Source: Acidobacteriota bacterium (GTDB lineage Bacteria; Acidobacteriota; Terriglobia; Terriglobales; Acidobacteriaceae). Taken from it: 64,000 nt of DNA. Numbering within the stretch: the first letter of the stretch is position 1; every line of letters starts with the position of its first letter. Position numbers and translations under genes: made by a program. The notes beneath the pieces were generated by a model. That model searched no databases. It saw nothing but the letters and a program-made list of their open reading frames with translations, and was not told the DNA's origin. Shown piece after piece: positions 8,270 to 19,454 of this stretch. Where the stretch lies: positions 1 to 64,000 of the forward strand of contig JAJYSV010000015.1 of the NCBI GenBank assembly GCA_021793405.1, given 5' to 3'.

Positions 8270-9742
8270 TCAGCGCGGATTTTTGGGAAGGAGCTGATAG
8301 AGAATGATGCCCGCCCGATTAGTGCGGTCCAGATCGGGAAAAACGGCCCGTTTCACCATGCGGCGCTTTGTACCCACTTCATCCTGGCGCAGCGTAGGGT
8401 CGTGCGTCCAGGTCGTGAACCAACCTGGATGATATACATCGACCTTCTGCGCCAATGGCATGGACCCATCGCTGTCCATGGCTGGGAAGCCGCCGCTCAA
8501 CAACGAAATCTCGTCCGCGCCACGGCCAATCAGCAATTCGTTCGACGCCGAGTTGGCTTGATGTTGTGCGACGATCATCTGCTTGATTCCTACGCTGGCA
8601 TCGACCAGGCTATACCGCGGATGCATTAGATATTCGCCGATCGATGTGATGTTCCACGCTATGGAGACAACGATGCAGCCGACTATCCTGATTCCGATGC
8701 GGCGATGCTGCTGCCACAGCCATTCTGCAAAGATCAGGGCGAGCCAGATCGTGGGGACAATCACCGCAACAAAATATCGCGGCGGTCCGTCGTAGTGGAA
8801 GACGATAAACGCAGCGTATCCGGTCTCCCATAGAAATGCGGTGGTGAAGAGAGTATCGCGCCACAAAAACCGGAGATGCACGATCGCGGCCACAAAGCTT
8901 GCCAATGCCAAGGGAAATAGCACCGGATCGACCCATGTTCCACGAAAGAAAAAGCGCAGCAGGCGAGGTGGAGAATTTTCCAGCTGCCAAAGGGGGTTCA
9001 CCGCCAAAATGATCTGGGCATCTTCGCGGTAGTGAAAAAACCAGATGAGCTTCGCAGTACCAAGCAGAAGGAGAATGGTCCCTAAAGCTGTCGCAATGAG
9101 CTTCCAGCCAGCCAAGCGGCTCGATCCATTCGTTTCTCGATTGCTTGCCCAAATAGGATAGAGAACAGCCGGCAAGACGAACGCTCCCGTCGTTTTTGTG
9201 AGTGTCATGAGGGTAAATGCGACACCGACGGCAACAGCCAGTGCATAATCTCCCGGACGCACGCGACCCGCCAGATAAATGGCGAGCAGCAGAAACATGA
9301 CGAATGCGGGTTCCAGCAACGCGAGGCGCCCAAAGAAAAATCCGAGCGCATTCGCCGCAATCAGGAACGCGGTGACCCAGGCGAACGATTTTGATCGATA
9401 CTGGCGCGATACCGCATACGCAAGCAGGACACTCAACCAGATGCATACCACGGCCAGGGACCGTGCGGCGGTCACGCTGATCCCGGTAAAGTGAAACAGC
9501 AATCCAACCATCAGAGGCCAGACCGGCATAAACACACCGGGATTCCAGCCTCCGGGAATATATGCATGGCCTAAGGTGAAATGCTGCAACGCAGCACCGG
9601 TGTAAAAACCTTCGTCGGTAAACCTGGCGCCATCTTGACTGTAAAACCGGTAATCGGGGAAGTCTGCACGGATATGCCAAAGCCGGAGGGCCAGCAGGCA
9701 CAGTGTCAGCACCAGAAGAACCAGATGCCATCTACGTCGCAT
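8270..9742 (-). CDS. GT39-like (ArnT/PMT) membrane glycosyltransferase
   Basis: A 490-residue protein with an N-terminal helix and about ten further hydrophobic segments. The first periplasmic loop carries acidic residues (YSQDGARFTDEGFYTGAALQ) as in dolichyl/undecaprenyl-phosphate-sugar glycosyltransferases of the GT39/GT83 type, where an Asp in this loop is catalytic. It then reads GWNPGVFMPVWPLMVGLLFH, as in this superfamily. It would transfer a sugar from a polyprenyl carrier on the outer face of the inner membrane. It starts 12 bp after the FAD oxidoreductase gene on the same strand, which suggests a two-gene operon for envelope glycan or glycolipid synthesis. Confidence 0.75.
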   Translation of the reverse strand: MRRRWHLVLLVLTLCLLALRLWHIRADFPDYRFYSQDGARFTDEGFYTGAALQHFTLGHAYIPGGWNPGVFMPVWPLMVGLLFHFTGISVTAARSLAVVCIWLSVLLAYAVSRQYRSKSFAWVTAFLIAANALGFFFGRLALLEPAFVMFLLLAIYLAGRVRPGDYALAVAVGVAFTLMTLTKTTGAFVLPAVLYPIWASNRETNGSSRLAGWKLIATALGTILLLLGTAKLIWFFHYREDAQIILAVNPLWQLENSPPRLLRFFFRGTWVDPVLFPLALASFVAAIVHLRFLWRDTLFTTAFLWETGYAAFIVFHYDGPPRYFVAVIVPTIWLALIFAEWLWQQHRRIGIRIVGCIVVSIAWNITSIGEYLMHPRYSLVDASVGIKQMIVAQHQANSASNELLIGRGADEISLLSGGFPAMDSDGSMPLAQKVDVYHPGWFTTWTHDPTLRQDEVGTKRRMVKRAVFPDLDRTNRAGIILYQLLPKNPR

Positions 9743-9754
9743 GCCGGCTATCTC

Positions 9755-11338
9755 TCATGCCTTTTTTTCTTCGTGATATTCCTGCTCCGTGTTCACAGCC
9801 CACAGGTTGGATTTGTCATGTACATCGTTCATGATATTTTCCGCCGCTGCCATTGCGGTCAGCATGGAATGGTCCTGATTGTTGTACTTGTGCATTCCAT
9901 TACGGCCCACAAGGAAAAGATTTTCAAGTTGATCCGTAAATTTTTGGATGACGTCAAATCGATCGTAGGTCCCAAAATATGCCGGATAGGTTTTCGGGAC
10001 GCGCACCACATGACCATCCAGCACGTCGGATTTGCGCAGTATGCCAATTTTTTCCATCTCCGCGACGGCGAACTTCTTGATGTCCTCATCCGACATTTTC
10101 CATAGCGGATCGGTGTCGTTGCAAAAATACTCGAGGCCGATCCACATCTTGGTTGGGTCGGCAACCATCCACGGGCTCCAATTATTGAAGATTTGCAAAC
10201 GACCCACAGTGACGTCCGGTTCTTGAATATAAATCCAGGTATCCTTCAACGGGTTGCCATCCGGCTCCGTCACCAGCAGCTTATTCACTAAAAGCCCCAC
10301 GGTAATGAAATCTCGATAAATCAAGCCTTCGCTCACCTCCTTCACATCCGCCGGTATGGGGCATTGCAGGCTGCGAATCAGATGTTGAATGGGCATGGTG
10401 GAGATCACATAGTGGGCCGGATAGACGTGGGTCTTTCCTTCAGCATCGATCGCTACAACTTCGGAAATCTTGTCTCCCTCGACTCGAAGTTCTGTCACGC
10501 GCGTCTGCATATGCAGTTCGCCGCCATTCTTCTGTATCATCGACGCCACATGTTCCCAAAGCTGACCGGGGCCAAATTTTGGATACAGGAAGCGCTCGAT
10601 CAGGGAAGTCTCCACTCCCTTCTGGCTCAGGTCGCCGGCATTCTTTTTTGAACCGGAGAAGGTTTGTTTCACAAAATGCTTGACCGCACTGGTCAGCGAC
10701 AGGCCCTTGATGCGCTGCGCTCCCCATTCCGCGCTGATGTGCCGAGGATGCACACCCCAAACTTTTTCCGTGTACGACTCGAAGAACAATCCGTATAGCT
10801 GCTTGCCAAACCGGTTGACAATGAAGTCTTCGAGAGATGTTTCCGGCCTTCGTTGAAAACCACGCGCGCGCAGGTAGCTGAACCCGACCTTCACGGTGCG
10901 TGGCAACCCCAGCCCGCGCAGCGTTTCTGGAGTCAACTTGATGGGATAATCGAAAAACTTCCTTAGAAAATAGATCCTGCTTTTGCGCGGGCGCACCAGC
11001 ATCACCAGATCATCGCGTTCCGGGTCCAGGCTGCGCTCGCCAGAACGGATCGTCCGCTGCTTGTTTTGATAGCTGATGGGAATCGCGCCGCCTGCGCCAT
11101 CGACTGTGGCCGCGGGCATCACATCCAGCCACCATTCCATGACCCGATCGGATTTGGAAAAGAAGCGGTGGCCGCCAATATCCATCCGGTTGCCCTTGTA
11201 ACGGATTGTCCGGGAAATTCCGCCGATTTCGTTCGTCGCCTCCAGCACAATGGGATGAATATCCGAATGCCGCTGCAATTCCAGGGCGGCAGTCAGGCCG
11301 GCTGGTCCGGCGCCGATAATAATCGCTGTCTTGATCAC
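9755..11338 (-). CDS. FAD-dependent amine-oxidase-like oxidoreductase (possible UDP-sugar mutase relative)
   Basis: A 527-residue flavoprotein. The N-terminal dinucleotide-binding motif is [17 protein letters not shown], followed by the second FAD contact EIGGISRTI and [13 protein letters not shown], as in amine-oxidase-type and UDP-galactopyranose-mutase-like proteins. The C-terminal FAD contact reads [21 protein letters not shown] place the start at GTG 11338, because GGAG sits nine bases upstream and the Rossmann strand starts two residues later; the open frame extends to 11428. Pairing with a GT39-like transferase suggests that it prepares or modifies a sugar or lipid precursor. The substrate is not determinable. 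Confidence 0.85.
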   Translation of the reverse strand: MIKTAIIIGAGPAGLTAALELQRHSDIHPIVLEATNEIGGISRTIRYKGNRMDIGGHRFFSKSDRVMEWWLDVMPAATVDGAGGAIPISYQNKQRTIRSGERSLDPERDDLVMLVRPRKSRIYFLRKFFDYPIKLTPETLRGLGLPRTVKVGFSYLRARGFQRRPETSLEDFIVNRFGKQLYGLFFESYTEKVWGVHPRHISAEWGAQRIKGLSLTSAVKHFVKQTFSGSKKNAGDLSQKGVETSLIERFLYPKFGPGQLWEHVASMIQKNGGELHMQTRVTELRVEGDKISEVVAIDAEGKTHVYPAHYVISTMPIQHLIRSLQCPIPADVKEVSEGLIYRDFITVGLLVNKLLVTEPDGNPLKDTWIYIQEPDVTVGRLQIFNNWSPWMVADPTKMWIGLEYFCNDTDPLWKMSDEDIKKFAVAEMEKIGILRKSDVLDGHVVRVPKTYPAYFGTYDRFDVIQKFTDQLENLFLVGRNGMHKYNNQDHSMLTAMAAAENIMNDVHDKSNLWAVNTEQEYHEEKKA

Positions 11339-11528
11339 GCAAACTTCTCCGGCATTTAAGTTGAAATCAATGCCATTGTCTCGTATTCGCTCGAAAAGGG
11401 ACAATGCTTTCGAGAACTGTCCCTCCAACGGATGGCGTCGGGTGGGATAGAACCATGACTTCCAATGCCGGAAACCGATTGGACGATGCTATTCTGCCGC
11501 ATGAGCATCGCAGAGGCTGAAACCAACT

Positions 11529-12680
11529 GTGGGGAACATCGAAATCTCCTTCACTACCACCAATAGTCCGGCGCGACGAATCCTGGAACTCGACGGACTG
11601 CGGGGCATCGCCATTGCGCTGGTGCTGATGCGCCACTACATCCATCATCCAACCCTGCTTCTTCTAGGACCGCAGTGGGGGTGGATGGGGGTCAACCTTT
11701 TTTTTGTACTTTCGGGATTTCTGATCACTTCGATTCTGCTCCGCCTGACCGACCAACCCGGTGCATTGAAGGTTTTCTATGCTCGGCGCTCCTTGCGCCT
11801 GTTTCCTCTCTACTTTCTTGCACTGCTGGTCTACTTCGTGGCCTCGGCAAGCGTGGGAACTCCGCAGCCACCTAGGACTGTCTTGTTGTATATAAGTTTC
11901 TTACAGGCGTTTCTGCCACCGCTGATTACCCATCTCAAGATCGTGCCACATCCCGACTGGGTGGTGATGGGTTTTGGCGTTCTGTGGTCCTTATCGGTGG
12001 AAGAATATTTCTACATTCTCTGGGCCCCCCTGGTCGCATTCACTCGCGCGCGTCGTGGCCCGCTCCTTATCATCTTGGCGCTCATTCTTTTGCTGACGCC
12101 CTGGGCCCGTTATTTTTATCCAGACCCCAAAGGCGGTCAGGAGTTGTTCCTGGCGCAGATGGATTCACTCGCCGCCGGATGCCTGGTCGGCATCGTGTGG
12201 CAGGACCATGGCCCCCGCTGGCGGACCCATCTCCAGCGCCACGCGCCTCGGCTGTATGGATGCGTTGCAGCGCTAATCGCGTTGGCCGTCTGGATCGATT
12301 TTGCCACCGGCATCACCAAGCGAAGCGTCTTCGACCAGCGCATTTTCAACGCCACCGACTACACCGTACTCTGGTTGGCATGGTCGCTCTGGCTGCTCGT
12401 CACACTGGCGGTCAGCGGTACTTCGGGAATGCTGCCAAGCGTGCTGCGTCTGCCCTTACTCCGCTGGCTGGGCAGGATCAGCTATTGCCTGTATGTGGTG
12501 CACTATCCCATCTATCTGGCCCTGCGCAACTATATGCCGCACAGTGCTGCCCTCATCGCGGGCTTGGTCGCTTCTCTGGGAATCTCAGCCCTTTCGTGGC
12601 GATATTTTGAAGGTCCGATTGCGCGCTGGAAGCAGCACGCATTTCGCTATCCCATGACCTCCCAGCCGGAAGCACCTTGA
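11529..12680 (+). CDS. Acyltransferase 3 family membrane protein
   Basis: A second OafA-like acyltransferase-3 protein, 383 residues. The signature LELDGLRGIAIALVLMRHYI holds the conserved Arg-His pair, then WMGVNLFFVLSGFLITSILL, YARRSLRLFPLYFLALLVYF and VLWSLSVEEYFYILW. About ten transmembrane helices follow. The start codon is GTG at 11529. The gene is divergent from the FAD oxidoreductase, separated by 190 bp that must hold both promoters. With the acyltransferase at 7.1 kb it brackets the glycosyltransferase/flavoprotein pair, which fits decoration of a surface glycan. Confidence 0.88.
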   Translation: MGNIEISFTTTNSPARRILELDGLRGIAIALVLMRHYIHHPTLLLLGPQWGWMGVNLFFVLSGFLITSILLRLTDQPGALKVFYARRSLRLFPLYFLALLVYFVASASVGTPQPPRTVLLYISFLQAFLPPLITHLKIVPHPDWVVMGFGVLWSLSVEEYFYILWAPLVAFTRARRGPLLIILALILLLTPWARYFYPDPKGGQELFLAQMDSLAAGCLVGIVWQDHGPRWRTHLQRHAPRLYGCVAALIALAVWIDFATGITKRSVFDQRIFNATDYTVLWLAWSLWLLVTLAVSGTSGMLPSVLRLPLLRWLGRISYCLYVVHYPIYLALRNYMPHSAALIAGLVASLGISALSWRYFEGPIARWKQHAFRYPMTSQPEAP

Positions 12681-12721
12681 TCGCGATATCGCGACCAAGG
12701 CATTGTGCACTGCCGCCGCGA

Positions 12722-13828
12722 TTATTCATAAGCCAGAGCGTCGATAGGATCTTTTCGCGCCGCTTTGTATGCCGGATAGATGGCACCAATCAATGCGCTG
12801 ACCAGCGACAGAATGGTGGCCCATAGTATCCAGTGCGCTGTAATGGGAAATGCGATGGTGGGGAACCTAGAAGTCACTACAGCGCGAGCAACATAGCTGA
12901 GCAGGATGCCCAGGACGATGCCTCCCACAGCCAGCATTCCGGTCTCCCGCAGGATGGCCGAAACAATGTAGGGCTTCGATGCTCCCAGGGCTTTCAGCAC
13001 GCCAATCTCGCGCGTCCGCTCCATCACGGCCAGATACATGGACTGAAAAATGACCAGGAAACCGATAATGCACGCGATACCAATGACGGTATTGATTGCC
13101 GGGGCGACACCAGGCAGCCGTTCCGGGGTTACCTGGGAGACGATTTCCTGAATCGTCTGCACCTGGTAGCCTTTCATGCCGGGCGTATTGTGGATCTCCT
13201 GTTCGACCAACGCAGCATTGCTCATCTGATCCAATTTCAGGTAAAAGAACGAAGCTTTACCCTCCGATCCCATCAACTGGTCCAACGTCGTGAGTGGAAT
13301 AAACTTTCGGCCGCCTTTGCCGTGCTCCACAACGCCACAAATCCGAAACTGATGATTCATGATGGAGATTTCATCGCCCACTTTGTAGGCTCCCTTGCCG
13401 CTGCGCGCTTCGACGTCGTCCACAATCACATCGAAAGGATGCTGGAAGGGGCCCCCGGAAAGAAAAACAAAAGGCTTCAAAGCATTAAAGCTTTCGTAAT
13501 CGATGCCGAAGATGTTTTCAAGCGACTTACCCACTGTGAGTTGCACAGTCACGGGGGCGGCGACGGTGACATGTGGCAGACCTGCAAGCACGTTGGCGAC
13601 TTTCGCCGACACTGGCGCTCCGCTGACGCCAACCATGAAGGACGTATTGGCGGGCCGCACCATCAGGTCCGCGCCGATGCCATTGGTGCGGGCTTTGGAG
13701 TCGTTTGAGAATCCGAGCATGATGGCGGTCACAGAGATGATCATGACCACTTCAATAGCGACGGCAGTCAGGCTGAGAAGCGAGCGAAGAGGTCGGTAGA
13801 CAAGGTTTCCGAAGATGAGTTTATTCAT
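12722..13828 (-). CDS. ABC transporter permease, MacB/FtsX type
   Basis: A 368-residue permease: one N-terminal helix (PLRSLLSLTAVAIEVVMIIS), a periplasmic domain of about 220 residues, then three C-terminal helices. The coupling motif MERTREIGVLKALGASKPYI and the closing YPAYKAARKDPIDAL are characteristic of the FtsX/MacB superfamily, which drives lipoprotein release, export or mechanotransmission with a cytoplasmic ATPase. The start MNKLIFGNLVY at 13828 is chosen over an upstream frame extension. No ATPase gene lies beside it in this window, so it is an orphan permease here. Confidence 0.88.
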   Translation of the reverse strand: MNKLIFGNLVYRPLRSLLSLTAVAIEVVMIISVTAIMLGFSNDSKARTNGIGADLMVRPANTSFMVGVSGAPVSAKVANVLAGLPHVTVAAPVTVQLTVGKSLENIFGIDYESFNALKPFVFLSGGPFQHPFDVIVDDVEARSGKGAYKVGDEISIMNHQFRICGVVEHGKGGRKFIPLTTLDQLMGSEGKASFFYLKLDQMSNAALVEQEIHNTPGMKGYQVQTIQEIVSQVTPERLPGVAPAINTVIGIACIIGFLVIFQSMYLAVMERTREIGVLKALGASKPYIVSAILRETGMLAVGGIVLGILLSYVARAVVTSRFPTIAFPITAHWILWATILSLVSALIGAIYPAYKAARKDPIDALAYE

Positions 13829-14138
13829 AAGGTTGCAACAACAACGACCACCCAATGGGCCCATTCAAGAAGGGTGTCTCAGGTCGTTCGCCGAAAGGAG
13901 AAAGGCGCGCTATGACGCCGCTTCCATTATATCTACTCGCCCAAATGATCGCTTTTGGTCGCGTAATGCACTAAAAATCAACCTATGGCAATCGGTACTA
14001 TGCAGATACGTAGGGGCCACTTGAAGGCCCGATCGCGGCCCATTTGATTTGACTCGCATATGGTGCAGGAATAATCTGCAAGCACCGAATAATCAAGGCA
14101 ATGAACGAGATAGTCCTGTGACTGCTGGCACGACATCC
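13829..14138. other. Divergent intergenic region, about 310 bp
   Basis: This region separates the minus-strand permease from the plus-strand RodZ-like gene and presumably holds both promoters. No conserved open frame or RNA structure was recognised. In-frame extension of the downstream gene to a TTG/GTG start inside this stretch is possible but unsupported. Confidence 0.35.
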
Positions 14139-14675
14139 ATGGAACACTTCGGAGAAGCACTTCGCTGCGAACGGCAACGGCGTTCTGTCAGTCTGGAGGA
14201 TATTGCCCAGACGACGAAGGTGACTGTCCGTAGTCTGCAGGCGTTGGAGTCCGAGGCATTCGATCAGTTGCCTGGTGGAATACTCAGCAAAGGTATCGTG
14301 CGCAGTTATGTCCGCTGTCTCGGCCTGAATGAAAGTGAATGGGTGGAACGTTTTCTGGATGCCAGTGGGCAAAAGAGTCTACCTATCGCGGCCAACGACA
14401 GGGACTGGGCTGCATTCGCGCTCAATGTTTCCAGCACCAGGGACGAGGAAATTCAAAATCCAAAACTGCGGTGGGCCGGCGTGGTGGGCCTGCTGCTATT
14501 GCTGGCCGGACTGGGTTGGGCTGTCTGGGGTTATGTCCATCAGCGCATGACGGCGTCGACCATCTCTTCGGCAACACACTACGCTGCATCTTTCGTGAGC
14601 CCGACGCAAGCCACGCCTCGTGTCGAACCCCTGCCGATTCAGAACCATCACCATCGCTCCCATTCACTGCCGTAA
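14139..14675 (+). CDS. RodZ-like HTH membrane protein
   Basis: A 178-residue protein. An N-terminal Cro/CI-type helix-turn-helix (FGEALRCERQRRSVSLEDIA, then KVTVRSLQALESEAF and LPGGILSKGIVRSYVRCLGL) is followed by one transmembrane helix (WAGVVGLLLLLAGLGWAVWG) and a short periplasmic Ser/His/Pro-rich tail. This is the layout of RodZ, which ties MreB to the membrane. The usual long periplasmic domain is absent, so this may be a reduced RodZ or a relative. The ATG at 14139 gives the canonical start just before the HTH; GTG at 14118 is an alternative. Confidence 0.75.
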   Translation: MEHFGEALRCERQRRSVSLEDIAQTTKVTVRSLQALESEAFDQLPGGILSKGIVRSYVRCLGLNESEWVERFLDASGQKSLPIAANDRDWAAFALNVSSTRDEEIQNPKLRWAGVVGLLLLLAGLGWAVWGYVHQRMTASTISSATHYAASFVSPTQATPRVEPLPIQNHHHRSHSLP

Positions 14676-14870
14676 TCGGCACGCCATGGGCCCATCTTCC
14701 CCGTTGGCTGAGGTTCTATTGCCCCTCCGATTTCAACATTTGTTAGCCTATAGGAAGCGGTCTTTGTTTCGTTTTCCCTATGGTGCGTCTCATGCGCTAG
14801 TGGGGTTCCAAGACCGCATCGGCTGCAGTCCAGGTTGCACAGCGAGGCAGTAGTCGTACCAGGAGGAATT

Positions 14871-16049
14871 TTGCCAACACAAGATCGTTTGTTATTCACC
14901 TCGGAGTCCGTGACTGAAGGACATCCAGACAAAATTGCAGATCAGATTTCAGACGCCATTCTGGATGCATGCATGGAGCAGGACCCGTTCAGCCGGGTTG
15001 CGTGCGAAACCCTGACCGCAACCGGACTAGTGGTGATTGCCGGAGAAATCAGCACCCGTGCTTATGTGGATTTTCAATCCCTGGTGCGTGGCGTCGTCGC
15101 TTCCATTGGGTATGACAATGCCGTTTATGGTTTCGACTCCAACACCTGCGCTGTAATTTCGAGCATTAACAAGCAATCTGGCGACATCGCGATGGGTGTT
15201 GATACCGGCGGTGCTGGCGACCAGGGCATGATGTTTGGGTACGCGACCGATGAGACACCCGAGCTGATGCCGATGCCCATATCGCTGGCTCACAAGCTTA
15301 CCCGGCGTCTTTCCGAGGTGCGCAAGTCCGGCCAACTCAGCTACCTCCGACCGGATGGCAAAAGCCAGGTTACGGTCGAATATAACCGAGAAGGCAAACC
15401 CGTTCGCGTCGATGCTGTTGTCATTTCCACACAGCACGCGGAAAGCATCTCGAACGAAGAATTGCGCGCCGACATCCTCCAGCATGTCATTCAGGCGACT
15501 GTCCCGGCAGAACTCCTGGATGAGGACACAAAATACCATATCAATCCGACTGGGCGTTTCGTGATCGGCGGACCCATGGGCGACACCGGCTTGACGGGGC
15601 GCAAAATCATTGTGGATACCTACGGCGGCACCGGTCGTCATGGTGGCGGCGCATTCAGCGGCAAGGACCCGACCAAGGTCGATCGCTCGGCGGCGTACAT
15701 GGCGCGCTACATTGCCAAGAACATCGTTGCCGCTGGTTTGGCCAGCCGTTGCGAAGTGCAATTGGCATACGCCATCGGCGTCCCAGAACCGGTCAGCGTG
15801 CTGATCGATGCCTTTGGAACCGGAACGGTCTCGGTCGAGAAACTGCAGCAGCTCGTCCGCAAGAACTTCCATCTCACGCCACGGGGTATCATCGAAAGTC
15901 TAAATCTTCGCCGACCCATCTATCGCAAGACGGCTGCTTATGGTCACTTTGGTCGCAACGATCCAGACTTTACGTGGGAAGCGACCGATAAGGCCGCCAC
16001 GCTGCGGGAACAGGCGAACGTCAAGGAAGCTGCCCTCGCCAAGAAGTAA
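14871..16049 (+). CDS. metK: S-adenosylmethionine synthetase, TTG start
   Basis: A 392-residue enzyme making S-adenosylmethionine from methionine and ATP. Signatures: [20 protein letters not shown] at the N-terminus (residues 9-28), [18 protein letters not shown] and [20 protein letters not shown], the loops binding ATP and triphosphate. The gene seems to begin at TTG 14871: AGGAGG lies four bases upstream, the family's N-terminus starts here ([13 protein letters not shown]), and the next in-frame ATG is inside the conserved domain. A perfect terminator follows. The roughly 190-bp leader was inspected for SAM riboswitch cores and none was recognised. Confidence 0.98.
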   Translation: MPTQDRLLFTSESVTEGHPDKIADQISDAILDACMEQDPFSRVACETLTATGLVVIAGEISTRAYVDFQSLVRGVVASIGYDNAVYGFDSNTCAVISSINKQSGDIAMGVDTGGAGDQGMMFGYATDETPELMPMPISLAHKLTRRLSEVRKSGQLSYLRPDGKSQVTVEYNREGKPVRVDAVVISTQHAESISNEELRADILQHVIQATVPAELLDEDTKYHINPTGRFVIGGPMGDTGLTGRKIIVDTYGGTGRHGGGAFSGKDPTKVDRSAAYMARYIAKNIVAAGLASRCEVQLAYAIGVPEPVSVLIDAFGTGTVSVEKLQQLVRKNFHLTPRGIIESLNLRRPIYRKTAAYGHFGRNDPDFTWEATDKAATLREQANVKEAALAKK

Positions 16050-16067
16050 GTAGCCAATGGTTGAAAC

Positions 16068-16096
16068 AAAGGGCAGGCTCCAGCAGCCTGCCCTTT
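16068..16096. terminator. Intrinsic terminator after metK
   Basis: A perfect 12-bp inverted repeat (AAAGGGCAGGCT and its complement) with a five-base loop begins 18 bases after the metK stop. It ends in TTTCT on the plus strand, as expected for a Rho-independent terminator. Confidence 0.9.
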
Positions 16097-16184
16097 CTGC
16101 TGCGTGGAGACGCACGCATTATTTTCTTTTGGCCGCAAGATTCGGATAGCCAGCGGCGTGAGGACAGTGCCATCCTGATTACCT

Positions 16185-17252
16185 ATGCCAGCGTTCTACA
16201 CAGAATTTGCCTGGAACCATGTCCGGACACACGATCCCAGGGGGGATGGCAAATTTGTCTATGCCGTCCGCAGCACGGGGATTTACTGCCGACCTTCCTG
16301 CCCAAGCCGCAGACCGGCACGGAAGAATGTCGTCTTTTATCGCACAGCTTTCGAAGCCCGCGCGGCAGGATATCGTGCCTGCAAGCGTTGCCAACCTGAC
16401 TCCGCTCACCCTCAAACGTTGTTGATCGCATCGGCCTGCCGCTATCTCGACCGGCCTCGAGAGAAAGCTCCTAGCTTACTTGAGTTGGGCGCAGCTATTG
16501 GAATGAGTCCATACTCTTTACAACGCCTGTTTCGTCAGGTTCTCGGCATTACTCCCCGTCAATATATGGCTGCTCGGCAAACCAAACGGCTGCAACATGA
16601 GTTGGCCACTGCCACGTCTGTCACTTCGGCTATGTATGAAGCTGGATATGGATCATCGAGTCGCGTTTATGAACATGCTGAGAAGAAATTTGGAATGACG
16701 CCAAACACCTATCGCAGGCGCGGTGCCGGACAAGAGATTCGGTATACTACCGCCGCCTCTAGGTTAGGCCGCATTCTGGTGGCGGCTACCGATCGCGGAT
16801 TGTGTTCTGTTGCTTTTGCGGATACGGAGGAACAACTGATCACAGATCTGGATCGCGATTTTGCATACGCCCATCGTCAACGTGACGACGAAGCATTGAC
16901 CCCCAGGCTATCCGCCGTGCTGGCGCGGCTTGAAGAGCATCCGATCGGTGCTACATTGCCTCTCGATGTACGCGCCACAGCATTCCAGCAGCGGGTTTGG
17001 GACGCGCTGCAACAGATACCACGCGGCGAGACCCGGTCCTACGGCGAAATCGCCGAAGCTCTCGGGCAGCCGACTGCAGCGCGAGCGGTGGCTCGCGCAT
17101 GTGGCCAAAATCCAGCGGCCCTAATCATTCCGTGCCATCGCGTCGTCGGGAAAGACGGACGACTCACCGGTTATCGCTGGGGTTTGGAGAGGAAGAAAGA
17201 TCTGCTAGCTTTGGAACGTAATTCGTACTTCTTTGCCCCGCCGAAGAAGTGA
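16185..17252 (+). CDS. ada: Bifunctional Ada: methylphosphotriester/O6-methylguanine repair and AraC-type regulator
   Basis: A 355-residue suicide repair protein and activator of the adaptive response. The N-terminal Ada zinc domain has its four cysteines at 35, 39, 66 and 69 (GIYCRPSC, CKRCQ); Cys35 would accept methyl from phosphotriesters. An AraC-type HTH follows at about 95-180 (SPYSLQRLFRQVLGITPRQY). The C-terminal methyltransferase domain has PCHRV at 316-320 with acceptor Cys317, preceded by RSYGEIAEALG and the ARACGQNP turn. It is complete in length and order. It may activate its own promoter once methylated. It sits between two S-adenosyl-cycle genes, though no functional link need be implied. 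Confidence 0.96.
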   Translation: MPAFYTEFAWNHVRTHDPRGDGKFVYAVRSTGIYCRPSCPSRRPARKNVVFYRTAFEARAAGYRACKRCQPDSAHPQTLLIASACRYLDRPREKAPSLLELGAAIGMSPYSLQRLFRQVLGITPRQYMAARQTKRLQHELATATSVTSAMYEAGYGSSSRVYEHAEKKFGMTPNTYRRRGAGQEIRYTTAASRLGRILVAATDRGLCSVAFADTEEQLITDLDRDFAYAHRQRDDEALTPRLSAVLARLEEHPIGATLPLDVRATAFQQRVWDALQQIPRGETRSYGEIAEALGQPTAARAVARACGQNPAALIIPCHRVVGKDGRLTGYRWGLERKKDLLALERNSYFFAPPKK

Positions 17253-17260
17253 TACGCTAA

Positions 17261-18625
<1,365 letters not shown>

Positions 18626-18646
18626 ACTTACGCAGACTGTCAGAAG

Positions 18647-18678
18647 AAAAATGCCTTCGCATAGCGGAAGGCATTTTT
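18647..18678. terminator. Bidirectional terminator between ahcY and the lipoprotein gene
   Basis: A perfect 12-bp inverted repeat (AAAAATGCCTTC and its complement) with an eight-base loop. It has an A-run on one side and a T-run on the other, and sits between convergent genes, so it can terminate both. Confidence 0.92.
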
Positions 18679-18704
18679 CGTTATCGGATTCAGGGCGACT
18701 GCAA

Positions 18705-19454
18705 CTACATGGTTGTGCCTGTTCCTATGGGATCATTCACAATCAGCACGCCGTAATTGGTCGCTCCAGAAGTAGGGGGATCGAGGAAAAAGACCGAGTA
18801 AATCTTTCCTGCAGCCGGCGTAAATGCTTTTGAAGCCAATACCACAGAAGTATTGCCATGCGGCGTAACCTGCACTTCCAAGGTCCCCGGGGCCTCTTGT
18901 AAATATGGGGATGTTACCCGCTGAAACTGCATATTTCCCACCACGGGCGAGCCGCTGATGCCAGCCCCTAATGCCGTTATATATACATCCACAGCTCCAG
19001 CGGATGTTGAGGTATCCATTACGCGCAATTTATAGTCTCCACTCTGGGGAGCAGTATCGTCGTCGGTGAGCGTCTGAAATTGTATGGCGGGTGCGGGGCT
19101 CAGCGTCACGACGGTGTAGTAGGCGTTTGCCGCGAATGTTTGCGTCGTGGAAACAAGCTTGTTACCCGGCGTCGTGAAAGCGACCAGGGATTGATTCGTC
19201 CCCGCGGCGACCTTCCGATAATTGCCAGAAGAGTCGTTCGTCGCATATTGCCCCTTCGGCTGCACGCCTTCCGTACCGAATGGCAAGCTGGATGCGATCC
19301 CGGTTTGGCCGATCTGGATGGAGAAGTTGCCCGTTAATCCCTGCGATGCATTCACTGCGCGTACATTGGTGGTGCTGGTGCTGCCGCAACCCAACATAGC
19401 GAGAGATGCAGATAGGGAAAGAATTCCGCAGAAACCGCGCCACTTCGAATACAT
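18705..19454 (-). CDS. DUF4397-like exported lipoprotein
   Basis: A 249-residue protein with a signal peptide ending in a lipobox-like SLAMLGCGS, so it is probably lipidated at that Cys and anchored in the envelope. The mature part contains two repeats of the form NVRAVNASQGLTGNFSIQIG and GDYKLRVMDTSTSAGAVDVY, each followed by beta-rich segments. This resembles the DUF4397 domains of secreted proteins, whose function is not established. The start at 19454 is preceded by AAGGAG. An upstream in-frame extension to 19484 has no signal character. It is monocistronic and convergent with ahcY. Confidence 0.75.
   Translation of the reverse strand: MYSKWRGFCGILSLSASLAMLGCGSTSTTNVRAVNASQGLTGNFSIQIGQTGIASSLPFGTEGVQPKGQYATNDSSGNYRKVAAGTNQSLVAFTTPGNKLVSTTQTFAANAYYTVVTLSPAPAIQFQTLTDDDTAPQSGDYKLRVMDTSTSAGAVDVYITALGAGISGSPVVGNMQFQRVTSPYLQEAPGTLEVQVTPHGNTSVVLASKAFTPAAGKIYSVFFLDPPTSGATNYGVLIVNDPIGTGTTM

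Noticed and set aside
14676-14870. SAM riboswitch upstream of metK
   Set aside because: I looked for the conserved cores of SAM-I, SAM-II and SAM/SAH classes as remembered and saw no match. A covariance-model search would decide.
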